64,000 nucleotides of DNA. Source: Candidatus Nanoarchaeia archaeon. Its GTDB lineage: Archaea > Nanobdellota > Nanobdellia > Woesearchaeales > JANQNE01. The notes beneath the pieces are model-generated. The model was not told the DNA's origin and searched no databases. It saw only the letters and a list, made by a program, of their open reading frames with translations. The position numbers and the translations under genes were made by a program. The DNA lies in NCBI GenBank assembly GCA_028279725.1, contig JANQNE010000002.1, positions 62,001-126,000 on the forward strand, given 5' to 3'. This document shows, piece after piece, positions 1-8,375 of the stretch (the first letter of the stretch is position 1; each line of letters begins with the position of its first letter).

Positions 1-171
1 AGTTACAAGCTTTCCGTCAACTTCTACCAAACAGACTCTGCATCTTCCTCCTGGCTTAAGGCCTTCCTGATAGCAAAGAGTTGGGATGTTGATGTTGTTT
101 TCTCTGCAGATCTCTAATAGTGATTTGCCAGGATCAACTTCAATATTTTTGTTGTTTAGTGATATTTTCAT
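1..171 (-). CDS. NuoG/HndD-type iron-sulfur subunit, N-terminus only (runs off the left edge)
   Basis: The minus strand from an ATG at 171 encodes 57 residues with no stop. They match the N-terminal plant-type [2Fe-2S] ferredoxin domain of NuoG, HndD/HydA or formate dehydrogenase large subunits: NIPTLCYQEGLKPGGRCRVC carries the Cys-x10-Gly-x-Cys-x2-Cys pattern. The start overlaps the NuoF stop by 4 nt (ATGA), so translation is probably coupled. The catalytic part lies outside the window. Whether it is an [FeFe]-hydrogenase, a formate dehydrogenase or another oxidoreductase cannot be decided here. Confidence 0.8.
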   Translation of the reverse strand, partial: MKISLNNKNIEVDPGKSLLEICRENNINIPTLCYQEGLKPGGRCRVCLVEVDGKLVT

Positions 172-1280
172 CTTAGTTCTTTTTCAAAATCTTTTCTGAA
201 ATGTTTTAGGCTTGTTAAAATATGATTAGTGCAGCTCTGGCCTAGGCCGCAAAGTGATGTCTGGCCGATGTGTTCTCCTAATTCTTGCAGGAGGTTTAGG
301 TCTTGTGCTGTGGCTTTTCCTTGTCTTATTTTTTTTATTAGCAGGAGAATCCTTACAGAACCTTCTCTGCAAGGTGTACATTTTCCGCATGATTCATAAG
401 CGAAGAATTTTGAGATTACATATGCTAAGTCAACGATAGATCTTGTGTTGTCTACTACGATCATAGTGCATGATCCGCTTACACAGTCTTCACCACAGAT
501 GTTGTCGTGTGTTAGTTCTATGTCTTTGTAAGGCATGCATCCTCCGAAGCATCCGAAGTATACTGATTTTACAGGATTTTTTGGTTTTGCAAGCTTCATA
601 GCTTCTGAAAGTTTTATTCCTGCAGGAAGTTCGTAGACTCCTGGTTTTGTAACATCTCCAGAGATGCAGAATAATCTTAGTAATGAGTTCCAGTTATCTA
701 AGAGTATTGCATGGGCTGCTGCTGTCAATGTTTCTACGTTGTTTATTACTGTTGGTTTTCCATAAAGCCCTTCTACTGGAGGGTATGGTGGCTTGAGGTA
801 AGGCTGGCCTCTAAAGCCTTCAATAGATTTTATGATTGCTGTTTCTTCTCCGCAGACATATGCTCCTGCTCCTAAGATTATTTCTATGTTGACTTTTGTC
901 TTTGCTTTTCTGATAACTTTTGTTATTGTTTTTTCCAGTTTTGATTTTAGGTTTTCATATTCTCCTCTTAGGTAGATATAAGCTTGTTTTGCTCCAATTG
1001 TTTCAGATGCTATTAGGATTCCTTCGATAAGTGTTTCCGGGTTTTTCTGCATAATAAATTTGTCTTTGAAAGTTCCTGGCTCTCCTTCATCAGCGTTGCA
1101 GATGACATATTTTTCTTTTGACTTTTGTTTTAGTGCGAATTCCCATTTTTTCCCTGTTGGAAATGAAGCTCCTCCTCTTCCTGTCAGACCTTTTTTGTTT
1201 AGCAAGCTAATAGTTTTCTTTGGTCCAAGGTTTCTTGCTTTTTTCAGAGCTTTTAGTTCTGTTTTTTCTAGGATCTGCAT
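168..1280 (-). CDS. nuoF: NuoF-like NADH-binding flavoprotein subunit
   Basis: A 370-residue protein of the NuoF/HydB/HndC family, which moves electrons between NAD(P)H, FMN and Fe-S clusters. The glycine-rich RGGASFPTGKKW motif (about residues 35-46) and NADEGEPGTFKD (62-73) form the FMN/NADH site. ESCGKCTPCREG (about 297-308) plus a later Cys in SLCGLG bind a [4Fe-4S] cluster. The N-terminal ferredoxin extension of HndC proteins is absent. It overlaps the NuoE gene upstream by 13 nt and the next Fe-S subunit by 4 nt, so this is a compact operon. The trio matches soluble NAD(P)-linked hydrogenases or formate dehydrogenases better than complex I, since no membrane subunits are visible. Confidence 0.93.
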   Translation of the reverse strand: MQILEKTELKALKKARNLGPKKTISLLNKKGLTGRGGASFPTGKKWEFALKQKSKEKYVICNADEGEPGTFKDKFIMQKNPETLIEGILIASETIGAKQAYIYLRGEYENLKSKLEKTITKVIRKAKTKVNIEIILGAGAYVCGEETAIIKSIEGFRGQPYLKPPYPPVEGLYGKPTVINNVETLTAAAHAILLDNWNSLLRLFCISGDVTKPGVYELPAGIKLSEAMKLAKPKNPVKSVYFGCFGGCMPYKDIELTHDNICGEDCVSGSCTMIVVDNTRSIVDLAYVISKFFAYESCGKCTPCREGSVRILLLIKKIRQGKATAQDLNLLQELGEHIGQTSLCGLGQSCTNHILTSLKHFRKDFEKELR

Positions 1281-1675
1281 TTTTTTAGGATTGTTTTTAC
1301 TTTTTCTTTTGTTAAGTTTGTAATCGCTTTTCCGTTTAGAAGCATTGCAGGAGCTTTATCACAGCATCCGATGCATGATGTCTTGTATAAAGAGATCTTC
1401 TTGTCTTTTGTAGTCTGGCCGAACTCTATATTTAGCTCTTTTTCTAAGAAGTTTTCTAGATCTAGCTCTCCGTTTAGATAGCATGAAGGTGATCCGCATA
1501 TTTCTATGATGTTTTTGCCTTGTTTTTCTGTGTGAAGCATAGTGTAGAAGGTTGCGACAGCGTAGAGTCTTGAGACTGGGACTTTAGTCTTTTTGCTGAT
1601 CTTTTTTAGAATATCTTCTGATAAATAGCCGTGCTTTTTGTGCTCTTTTCTAAGAATAGGAAGTATCAAGTCCAT
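1268..1675 (-). CDS. nuoE: NuoE-like thioredoxin-fold [2Fe-2S] subunit
   Basis: A 135-residue protein of the NuoE/HndA family. RLYAVATFYTMLH is the family's helical signature. Cysteines in EICGSPSC (about residues 79-86) and CIGCC (about 116-120) are the four [2Fe-2S] ligands. It passes electrons to or from the FMN of NuoF. It is the first gene of the visible operon, preceded by a purine-rich AAAGGGG site 4 nt before the ATG. It is slightly shorter than bacterial NuoE (about 160 residues), mainly at the N-terminus. Confidence 0.92.
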   Translation of the reverse strand: MDLILPILRKEHKKHGYLSEDILKKISKKTKVPVSRLYAVATFYTMLHTEKQGKNIIEICGSPSCYLNGELDLENFLEKELNIEFGQTTKDKKISLYKTSCIGCCDKAPAMLLNGKAITNLTKEKVKTILKKCRS

Positions 1676-1725
1676 TTTAACCCCTTTTAGAAAATAAAGA
1701 GTTGGGGGATTTATTAATGTTTGGA

Positions 1726-2403
1726 TTATTCTTTTACAAGCTCAACTATATAATATGAGGTTCCGCCTTTATCTACCTCTACCTTAGATCTTGAATAATG
1801 TTTTATGCCTGTCCTTTCTGTTAGTATCTGTGCGTCACATTCCATGCTTCCCATTGTGAACTTATCTTTTTTTGGATCAAGTTCTCTTTCTTCCTGCTCT
1901 GCTTTTAATCTGTCTGCAGCATATTTGAATGACAGAGCGTATATACATTGAGTCCTTATTGAATGAACAACTCCAAGTTTATCATTTCCATCTGCGTCTT
2001 TTCTTGGATGCATCTGGATATAGCATTTTTGAACATCCTTGTTCTTTTTCATTATATAGTCAAATGCCTCTCTTGTAGCTTGAGGATCTAACCCTTTACT
2101 TTCAGCATATTTTGCTGCTTCTTCAAGAACTTCCTGCTCTCTTTGAGGTCTTGTAATCTTCATATCTCTTGGATGTTTGTATTGTGCAACTTTTATTCCG
2201 ATCCTGATCCTTTCCAGGATAAGCCCTTGGAATTCAAGATAATGTTTTAGGAATGATTCGTTATCTTTGTTTTCTCCTGGCTTGAGGAATTTTGTCAGAA
2301 CAGGCCAATAGTATGTATCTTTTGAGACTACATCTATTCCTTTTTTCATCAGTTCTCTATCACAGTCGTTGAATATCTCCCTGTCTGCGTAGTATTCAGA
2401 CAT
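1726..2403 (-). CDS. Chorismate-mutase-like (AroQ type) helical protein
   Basis: 225 residues from the first ATG. The segment RIRIGIKVAQYKHPRDMKI followed by TRPQREQEVLEEAAKYAES and a late helix resembles the all-alpha AroQ chorismate mutase pattern (R-x2-IG-x2-VA-x2-K, then PQRE-x2-VL). About 75 C-terminal residues are unassigned. The reading frame stays open upstream of the ATG to 2532 and encodes a plausible first AroQ helix (ARINELNASIIDKIAEM), but has no ATG, GTG or TTG there. An ATT at 2532 sits 6 nt after a GAGGT, so the true start may be non-standard. Enzymatic role is inferred; no other shikimate genes are nearby. Confidence 0.5.
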   Translation of the reverse strand: MSEYYADREIFNDCDRELMKKGIDVVSKDTYYWPVLTKFLKPGENKDNESFLKHYLEFQGLILERIRIGIKVAQYKHPRDMKITRPQREQEVLEEAAKYAESKGLDPQATREAFDYIMKKNKDVQKCYIQMHPRKDADGNDKLGVVHSIRTQCIYALSFKYAADRLKAEQEERELDPKKDKFTMGSMECDAQILTERTGIKHYSRSKVEVDKGGTSYYIVELVKE

Positions 2404-2559
2404 CTCTGCAATCTTGTCTATTATGGATGCGTTAAGCTCGTTTATTCTGGCTATTGTAGAGGAAAATCTGCGATCTGGTCTATTGATTGATTTATCTCTT
2501 TGAAGGTTTTCATATATATCACTTGAATAAATCTAAGAACCTCTTTTAATTAAAAAAAA

Positions 2560-3315
2560 TTACTTCTTTTCTGGAGCAGGAGCTGCAGCAGCGTCTTTCT
2601 TTTCTCCGCCTTCTGCTCCTTCTTCAGCTGGCAATACTTCGTTGATCATCTGTGTCGGTATTCCAGCTTCTACTAATTTTTTCTTGATGTCTGATCTTGG
2701 CTTTCCTTCCATCTCTTTCAGGATAGCTTTGGATTTTGCTTCGAACTCTGATCTTCTCTTTTCCATCTCTTCTGCCAGTTTTTTCTTCTCTTCTTCCAGT
2801 GCTTTTAGCTCTTCAGCTGAAAGTTCTGTCTTACCTGAAGCGATCTTTTCTTTGAAAGCTCCTGCGTTTATGTCTCTTATAGTTTCTGAAGCCTGTTTTC
2901 CTTCAACCAGAACACCCATTGAATTGCATGTTCCGATGATCTCTTTTACTCTAGAAAAATTATCTTTGCCAAGAAGATTGTCTTCTTTCATCTTAGCGAT
3001 TTTTAGTATCTGTTCTATCTTTAGATCAGCTACTTTGTCAGCTTTTGGGTTTCCAGCACCTTTATCGATACCAGCTTCTTTTTTGATAAGAGCTGATGCA
3101 GGCGGTGTTCCCACAGTTATCTCAAATTCTTTAGTTTCAGAATCGACTATGACTTTTACTGGGACTTGCATCCCTTTGAATTCAGCAGTTTTTTCGTTTA
3201 TTTTTGCAACTACTTCTCCGATATTTACACCCAAAGGTCCTAAAGCTGGGCCTAGAGGCGGAGCTGCACTTGCCTGACCGCCGTTTACTAATGTGTCGAT
3301 AGTCTCTTTTGCCAT
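2560..3315 (-). CDS. rpl11: Large-subunit ribosomal protein L11 (uL11) with a long charged C-terminal tail
   Basis: The N-terminal 160 residues are uL11: GGQASAAPPLGPALGPLGVN is the RNA/thiostrepton-site loop and NSMGVLVEGKQASE lies at the end of the RNA-binding domain. It binds 23S rRNA at the GTPase-associated centre. The protein is 251 residues, about 90 more than typical archaeal L11. The extra part is a Lys/Glu-rich coiled coil ending in an Ala/Pro/Lys tail. The start is leaderless: CTTATAAATA lies about 30 nt upstream and no SD is seen. It sits downstream of spt5, secE and ftsZ, a usual archaeal order. Confidence 0.95.
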   Translation of the reverse strand: MAKETIDTLVNGGQASAAPPLGPALGPLGVNIGEVVAKINEKTAEFKGMQVPVKVIVDSETKEFEITVGTPPASALIKKEAGIDKGAGNPKADKVADLKIEQILKIAKMKEDNLLGKDNFSRVKEIIGTCNSMGVLVEGKQASETIRDINAGAFKEKIASGKTELSAEELKALEEEKKKLAEEMEKRRSEFEAKSKAILKEMEGKPRSDIKKKLVEAGIPTQMINEVLPAEEGAEGGEKKDAAAAPAPEKK

Positions 3316-3372
3316 TTTATTATAAGATGAGAATTTGCGTGTTATTTATAAGCTTTTCTGCTAAATACAGGC

Positions 3373-3864
3373 TTATTCTGTCTCTTCTTCCTCGTCTGAC
3401 TCTCTTCTGATGACCTTTACTGCATCCATCTTTACTGTTATTGGGATAGGGACAGCTGCTTCTAGCAGTTCAACAACAACTTCTTCTTTAGCTTTGTCGA
3501 TCCTTGTGATCTTACATTTCTCTCTTTTGAAAGGTCCTGAGATGATCTCTGCGATATCGTTTTTCTTGATGTTGACTTCTTTTTTGACTTGTTCAAGCAT
3601 ATGTTCTATTTCAGCATATTCGATCTCTTTTGGAAGAATGCCTCTTGCATAAGGAACATTGAAAGCTGCCTGTTCAGCATCTGTCCTTGTTCCAGCTTCT
3701 ACGAATATGTATCCTCTCATTCCATGAGCTCTTATTACAGCATATACTTCTAGGTTCTTTTTTGTGCAATTGGAAGTTACAAAGTCCATAACCTGATCTT
3801 CTCTGTTTGCTGTTGTCCTTAAAGCGAAAATGTGTGTTGCTATCTTGTTTTGTTCTTCTTCCAA
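3373..3864 (-). CDS. spt5: Transcription elongation factor Spt5 (NusG homologue)
   Basis: 163 residues with an N-terminal NGN domain (HIFALRTTANREDQVMDFV, then RGYIFVEA) and a KOW motif near residues 100-135 (SGPFKREKCKITRID). Spt5 binds the RNA polymerase clamp with Spt4 and promotes processivity. The start is TTG at 3864 with GGTGAT 5 nt upstream. An acidic C-terminal tail (SDEEEETE) is present. Between secE and rpl11 in the standard archaeal order. Confidence 0.93.
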   Translation of the reverse strand: MEEEQNKIATHIFALRTTANREDQVMDFVTSNCTKKNLEVYAVIRAHGMRGYIFVEAGTRTDAEQAAFNVPYARGILPKEIEYAEIEHMLEQVKKEVNIKKNDIAEIISGPFKREKCKITRIDKAKEEVVVELLEAAVPIPITVKMDAVKVIRRESDEEEETE

Positions 3865-3873
3865 TCAGATCAC

Positions 3874-4050
3874 CTAAAATAATAATTGCCTCAGCATCTG
3901 GATAAAAAATCCTAGAAGTCCGATAATTAAGATACCTAATCCTGATACTTTGACTATTGTCTTAAACTCAAAACTTGAGGGTTTTTTTGTTATTTTCAAA
4001 ACCCTTACACATTCAAAGTAAAAACTTCTAAGTTTTCCGAATACTCTCAT
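3874..4050 (-). CDS. secE: Preprotein translocase subunit SecE (Sec61 gamma)
   Basis: 58 residues from ATG 4050. An amphipathic helix and the conserved cytoplasmic segment (CVRVLKITKKPS) precede a single transmembrane helix (SGLGILIIGLLGFFIQML). This is the clamp subunit of the SecYE channel. A TTG at 4062 would add four residues and overlap ftsZ. The ATG gives the usual archaeal SecE length, so I prefer it. The gene is directly downstream of ftsZ. Confidence 0.9.
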   Translation of the reverse strand: MRVFGKLRSFYFECVRVLKITKKPSSFEFKTIVKVSGLGILIIGLLGFFIQMLRQLLF

Positions 4051-4051
4051 T

Positions 4052-5203
4052 TCAATCAACAAATTCTATTCCTAAATGATGTTCGACTTCTTTTTTCTTT
4101 GAGTCGATATTTTTTCCTTTTGAGCTAAAGATCTGTTCTGATTTTACTCCGGTTACAATAAGCATTGTCCTTATTATTCCCTGGAGATCTTCATAGATCT
4201 GCGCTCCCCAGATGACTCTTGCATCTTCGTCAAGATTCTGTGAGATTGTCTCAACAACAAGCCTTGCTTCATCCAAAGTCATATCTGGTCCGCCAGCGAC
4301 GTTTATTAGAGCGCCGTTAGCTCCTTGGATGTCAACGTCCAATAGTGGGTTTTGGATAGCTTTTTCAACAGCTTCCACTGCTCTGTTTTCTGTGTCAGAT
4401 TCTCCGACACCGATAAGAGCAACTCCTCCGTTGTCCATGACAGCTCTTACATCAGCAAAGTCTAGGTTTACTAAACCAGCTTTTGTGATCAGTTCTGCAA
4501 TTCCTTTTACTGCATTTGTTAAGATCTCGTCTGCGACCTTAAATGCTGTGTGTAATGGTAGGTCAGGTGCGAGTTCTAATAATTTATCGTTTGGAATTAC
4601 AATCAATGTATCAACGCTTGTTTCTAGTCTTTCAAGACCATATAGTGCGTTTTCGTATCTTCTGTGTCCTTCCATCTGGAATGGTATTGTAACGATTCCG
4701 ATGACAAGGCATCCCATCTTTTTTGCGACTTCTGCGATGATTGGAGCAGATCCTGTTCCTGTTCCACCGCCTAATCCGCATGTGATGAAAACCATATCAG
4801 CTCCCTGTACTGCATCTTTGATTTCTTTCTCGCTTTCTCTTGCAGCTTCTTCTCCCACTTTTGGGATAGATCCTGCTCCGAGACCTTGAGTACAGTCTTT
4901 GCCGATAAGTATCTTCTTATTAGCAGTTGTGTATAGTAAATCTTGGGCGTCAGTGTTAACAGCGATTATCTCAGCACCTTTTATGCCGACTTCGCCGATC
5001 CTGTTGATTGTGTTGTTACCTCCTCCACCAGCACCAATAACCTTGATTTTTGCATTTCGCTGTGAAAGCAAAGCTTCAAGTTCAGCATCTACGTTGCTTT
5101 GGTTAGCTGGAGCAGCTGGCTCGCTAACTATCATCTCAGGTTCCTCCTTTTGAATAGTCTGTTCAATCACCTCTTCGTTATTGCCCTCAATAACCCCTTC
5201 CAA
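4052..5203 (-). CDS. ftsZ: Cell division GTPase FtsZ
   Basis: 383 residues. Nucleotide-binding motifs are clear: GAGGGGNNTINR (about 58-69) and the tubulin signature GLGGGTGTGSAPII (about 143-156), followed by the T5/T6 region and the synergy loop with NLDFADVRAVM. It polymerises into the division ring. The N-terminus has a 50-residue acidic extension. Translation starts at TTG 5203 after GAGGTG. The C-terminus ends in LGIEFVD. Confidence 0.97.
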   Translation of the reverse strand: MEGVIEGNNEEVIEQTIQKEEPEMIVSEPAAPANQSNVDAELEALLSQRNAKIKVIGAGGGGNNTINRIGEVGIKGAEIIAVNTDAQDLLYTTANKKILIGKDCTQGLGAGSIPKVGEEAARESEKEIKDAVQGADMVFITCGLGGGTGTGSAPIIAEVAKKMGCLVIGIVTIPFQMEGHRRYENALYGLERLETSVDTLIVIPNDKLLELAPDLPLHTAFKVADEILTNAVKGIAELITKAGLVNLDFADVRAVMDNGGVALIGVGESDTENRAVEAVEKAIQNPLLDVDIQGANGALINVAGGPDMTLDEARLVVETISQNLDEDARVIWGAQIYEDLQGIIRTMLIVTGVKSEQIFSSKGKNIDSKKKEVEHHLGIEFVD

Positions 5204-5266
5204 TTTTCACACCTCATCTCGAAATTTTAATAAAAATCAAGTTTAACTACTATATAAAGCTAACTA

Positions 5267-5956
5267 TTATTTCTGCTCTTTTTCAGGAGCAGGCTTTGTC
5301 TCTATGTAGTTGAATTTTTTTACTTTTGTGAACTCTTTTAGCTTCTTTGTGAGATTTTCCATATTAAGTCTTTCTAATGAAAGTCCTTCTTTGAACTGGA
5401 TCTGTGCTTCTTCGTTTTCTATCTTGATTGTGAAGAAGTCTGGTTTGATGTTTAGCTGTAAAGCGATGTAATTTTTTATCTTTTCTGCATCATCTGTGAT
5501 TATTTTAGTTGCTTTTATTTTGTATGTTATGTCTTTTCCTGACAATGGGTGGTTGAAGTCTACAATAGTTCTTCCGCCTGTGACAGTTTTGATTACTCCA
5601 AGCATTCCGTCGATATTGACCTGCATCCCTGGTGCTGGATTAATCTGTTCTTTTTTGAAAGTATTAGTTGGGACTATCTTTAACATCTTTGATGATTTTT
5701 TCCCGAATGCCTGTTCGCATTCTAGTTTTATTTCGTATTCTTTGCCTATTTCTTTTCCTACTAGTTGATCTTCTAGGCCTTTTATTAGAGCACCTTCACC
5801 TATGCAGATGCCTAATGGACCATAGGTCATACTAGGATTGTATATGTCGTTTTCTTTTGCAATCTTTTCATCTGTAGTATCGAAGATATGGTTGTCTTCT
5901 GTAATCTTTCCAGTATATTCGACCTCTACAAAATCCTTTTCTTTGATGGTTGTCAA
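5267..5956 (-). CDS. FKBP-type peptidyl-prolyl cis-trans isomerase (SlyD-like, long archaeal form)
   Basis: 229 residues. An FKBP core (VEVEYTGKITEDNHIFDTT; YGPLGICIGEGALIKGLED) is split by an insert-in-flap chaperone domain (about residues 75-135) and resumes at GRTIVDFNHPLSGKDITYKI. A C-terminal domain of about 75 residues is typical of long archaeal FKBPs. Likely role: proline isomerisation and chaperoning of new cytosolic proteins. The start is TTG at 5956, with a TATA-like CTATATTTC upstream and no strong SD. Confidence 0.92.
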   Translation of the reverse strand: MTTIKEKDFVEVEYTGKITEDNHIFDTTDEKIAKENDIYNPSMTYGPLGICIGEGALIKGLEDQLVGKEIGKEYEIKLECEQAFGKKSSKMLKIVPTNTFKKEQINPAPGMQVNIDGMLGVIKTVTGGRTIVDFNHPLSGKDITYKIKATKIITDDAEKIKNYIALQLNIKPDFFTIKIENEEAQIQFKEGLSLERLNMENLTKKLKEFTKVKKFNYIETKPAPEKEQK

Positions 5957-6099
5957 TTTAGCTCACGTTTTTTCTCAGACGAGAAATATAGACTATAGTT
6001 GACGGGGGTTATTTATAAAGATTTTGGTTTTTTTGAGTGAGTTTGGGTGATGGGAGTTTACACATAAACTTATAAACTAGCTCCCAAGTACAACAAAAT

Positions 6100-6447
6100 A
6101 TGGCAAGATCTGATAGAAGAAAAGGTTCAGGGAACAGAGGAAGTAGAAGAGATTCTGGAGATGCAAGTCCGATGAGAGATTACAAGAGTAGAGATTTTAG
6201 AGGTTCAGGGAAGAGAGGAAACAGAAGAGGTTCTGGTGATAGAGATTCAAGAATGCATCAGGTTGTCTGTGATGAATGTGGACAAAGTTGTGAAGTTCCT
6301 TTTCAACCTACACAAGGAAAGCCTATCTTTTGCAGTGATTGTTTTAGAGAGAAAGATAAGGGAAGTTCAGGTAGGGGTTCTTCAAAAGAGTTAGAAGAGA
6401 TCAATCACAAATTAGATAAGATAATGAGAGCTTTAGAAATCAATTAA
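6100..6447 (+). CDS. Arg/Gly/Ser-rich protein with a Cys4 zinc finger
   Basis: 115 residues. The first half is rich in Arg, Gly, Ser and Asp with RGS/RGN repeats, like RGG-type RNA-binding tails. The middle has CDECGQSC, then FCSDCF, a CxxC-x(n)-CxxC zinc knuckle seen in many small DPANN and CPR proteins. The end is a short helix (ELEEINHKLDKIMRALEIN). Leaderless: AACTTATAAACTAG lies about 25 nt before the ATG. Probable nucleic-acid binding; partner unknown. Confidence 0.75.
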   Translation: MARSDRRKGSGNRGSRRDSGDASPMRDYKSRDFRGSGKRGNRRGSGDRDSRMHQVVCDECGQSCEVPFQPTQGKPIFCSDCFREKDKGSSGRGSSKELEEINHKLDKIMRALEIN

Positions 6448-6977
6448 GAATTATTGATATGTTCTACTATTTTTTCAGCTACTTCTTTTGCTGAGATGTT
6501 TGATGTGTCTATGACAAGATCATAATGTTCTGGGTTGTTTGGATCAAGGTTGTAGTATTCTTTGTAACGCTTTTTTTCTGACTCTTCTCTTTTTTTCATG
6601 TTTTCTTTTGTCGTGTCTATGTTTATGTTGTGTTCTTTTCTTATGTCATCTGCTAATATTCTTTCTGCTCTTATATTTGGGTCTGCATCAAGGAATATCT
6701 TTTTTGAGTTAGGTATGAAATGGAAAGATAATCTTCCGTCAATTATGAAATTGTCTTCGTTTCTTCCAAGCATGATTTGTCTTTGATCCAGTTCTTCATC
6801 TATAGACTGGTCTTGTTCTGCCTGCTGGTTTAATTCGAAGATAGAGATCTTTTTCTGTTCTGCCATATCACGCATAAAGTCTCCTGTAGAATATCTTTTT
6901 AGATTTAGTTTAGATGCGACTAATTTGGCTACAGTTGATTTTCCGCATCCAGGAGTTCCTGACAAAGTTATAATCAT
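6444..6977 (-). CDS. cmk: (d)CMP kinase, archaeal type
   Basis: 177 residues from ATG 6977. The Walker A loop SGTPGCGKSTVAK opens the protein, followed by the NMP-binding region (YSTGDFMR) and IDGRLSFHF. This phosphorylates CMP/dCMP to CDP/dCDP. The frame is open 20 codons further upstream (to 7037), but TTTTTATAC lies about 25 nt before ATG 6977, which supports a leaderless start there and restores the usual family N-terminus (MIITLSGTPG). Its 3' end overlaps the convergent zinc-finger gene by 4 nt. Confidence 0.88.
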   Translation of the reverse strand: MIITLSGTPGCGKSTVAKLVASKLNLKRYSTGDFMRDMAEQKKISIFELNQQAEQDQSIDEELDQRQIMLGRNEDNFIIDGRLSFHFIPNSKKIFLDADPNIRAERILADDIRKEHNINIDTTKENMKKREESEKKRYKEYYNLDPNNPEHYDLVIDTSNISAKEVAEKIVEHINNS

Positions 6978-7033
6978 TTTGTCTTGAGATTTAGTTAGGA
7001 GTATAAAAATGTTTAGTATATTGAAACTTGATT

Positions 7034-8203
7034 TCACTTTCCAACAAGTGATGGAATTTTAGAAGGACTGTATGTGGGTCGTCTATAAGCAGGATGTTTT
7101 TCATTTTTTGTGCTGTTTATCTCCCTTGCGATGTGCACGCTGTCTATCTGTTCATCTAATGTTCCGCCTGATTCTGCAACTATCTTTCCTAAGATCTTTT
7201 TTCTCGGAATCTCTAAATTGACAACTGCTTTGTTTCCTGTGTTTGATTCAAGAATCTTGAATGCGTCCTGCATAGCTGGCTTGAAAGCCTCTTCATAGAA
7301 AGTTGGATACTGTTTTGCTTTTGTCAAAGGACCGTGCCTGTCTATGCCATAGTATCCATTTGAATTTCCGTTGAAGAAAACATCGTTGAATGAAAAGTGC
7401 ATGTAAGCTATCCTTTCATCAAATCTTGACTGGAATGTTCGGTGGCAGCTGTAGAAAGCTTCTGCAATCTCTTCTTCAGATCTTGGAAGTTTTCTATGAA
7501 TCTTTTTTTGCCTGTAACAAGTTGCATCTGCATGGCTTGTGTCATATGTTAAGTATAATCCAGGAACATTAGCCAGGATTATGTCCAGGTCTTCAGCTTC
7601 CTGGCCGAGATTATAGTGTCCATCTTTTGCAGGATCCATATTTTCTATACATAATGTATGGCTCATGCTTAGATTTTGGACAGCTCTTTTCAATACTTTT
7701 GTCACTCTCTGGATAGCTTCGTATTTGTGATCTCTTCTTTGTACTTTTCCTAGGTGCATGTTGAATATAGGCTTAATCTTCTCAGCTTTTTCTATTCCTG
7801 GCTTGGAAGGTGTGTTTGCTACAATGGATGCAATACCAGCCTGCCATTCCAGCTCAGAACAGACTTCATCAGTATCTCTGTCTTCTGCAAGGTTGAATGC
7901 TGTAGATTCTAGTGGTTTTCTTGGATCTTCATAGCATGCATGCGATGCGTGGAACCTAAAATCCTTTCCAAGCTTTTTTACTAATGAGACTGAAAGCCTC
8001 ATATATGAAGGAAGTTTTTTTGGAGTTGAATTAGGATCGTTGGCTAGTGTTGCAGGAATAAAGCACTCTAAGCCATCTAAGACCTGGAGAAGCTTTTTAT
8101 CTAATTTAGGGGTTCCCACCCAGTAGGCAGGTATCCCAAAGTATGGCAATACTAAGTAATCTCCTCCTCTTGCATGTCCTGCGCATGTCATTATAAACTT
8201 CAT
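7034..8203 (-). CDS. TIM-barrel protein, xylose isomerase/endonuclease IV-like
   Basis: 389 residues. Spaced motifs fit the metal-dependent AP endonuclease 2/xylose isomerase-like barrel: FRFHASHACYEDP, CIENMDPAKDG, YLTYDTSHADAT, YMHFSFNDVFFNGN and VNLEIPRKK. These His, Glu and Asp residues could bind metal ions. The substrate cannot be told; a DNA-repair nuclease and a sugar isomerase are both possible. A TATA-like TTTTTAAATA sits 25-30 nt upstream of the ATG, so the message is probably leaderless. Confidence 0.6.
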   Translation of the reverse strand: MKFIMTCAGHARGGDYLVLPYFGIPAYWVGTPKLDKKLLQVLDGLECFIPATLANDPNSTPKKLPSYMRLSVSLVKKLGKDFRFHASHACYEDPRKPLESTAFNLAEDRDTDEVCSELEWQAGIASIVANTPSKPGIEKAEKIKPIFNMHLGKVQRRDHKYEAIQRVTKVLKRAVQNLSMSHTLCIENMDPAKDGHYNLGQEAEDLDIILANVPGLYLTYDTSHADATCYRQKKIHRKLPRSEEEIAEAFYSCHRTFQSRFDERIAYMHFSFNDVFFNGNSNGYYGIDRHGPLTKAKQYPTFYEEAFKPAMQDAFKILESNTGNKAVVNLEIPRKKILGKIVAESGGTLDEQIDSVHIAREINSTKNEKHPAYRRPTYSPSKIPSLVGK

Positions 8204-8325
8204 TCTTTCAGGTGTTGGTGTATGTTTATTTAAAAAGACTTTGGTTTCTTAGATGACTGAATTTGAGGGTTAGAGGGGTTATAGGGGTGTTTCGTCACCT
8301 ATTTGAGACGTCAGAATTTAGGTAA

Positions 8326-8337
8326 GGTTTATATATG
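8326..8337 (+). promoter_or_regulatory. TATA box of the thermosome gene
   Basis: GGTTTATATATG lies about 40 nt before the thermosome ATG. The imperfect inverted repeat CGTC...GACG just upstream (about 8294-8312) could bind a heat-shock regulator; this is inference. Confidence 0.6.
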
Positions 8338-8375
8338 AACTATTTATCACTGATTGATGTTTAGGGGGTAATAAT

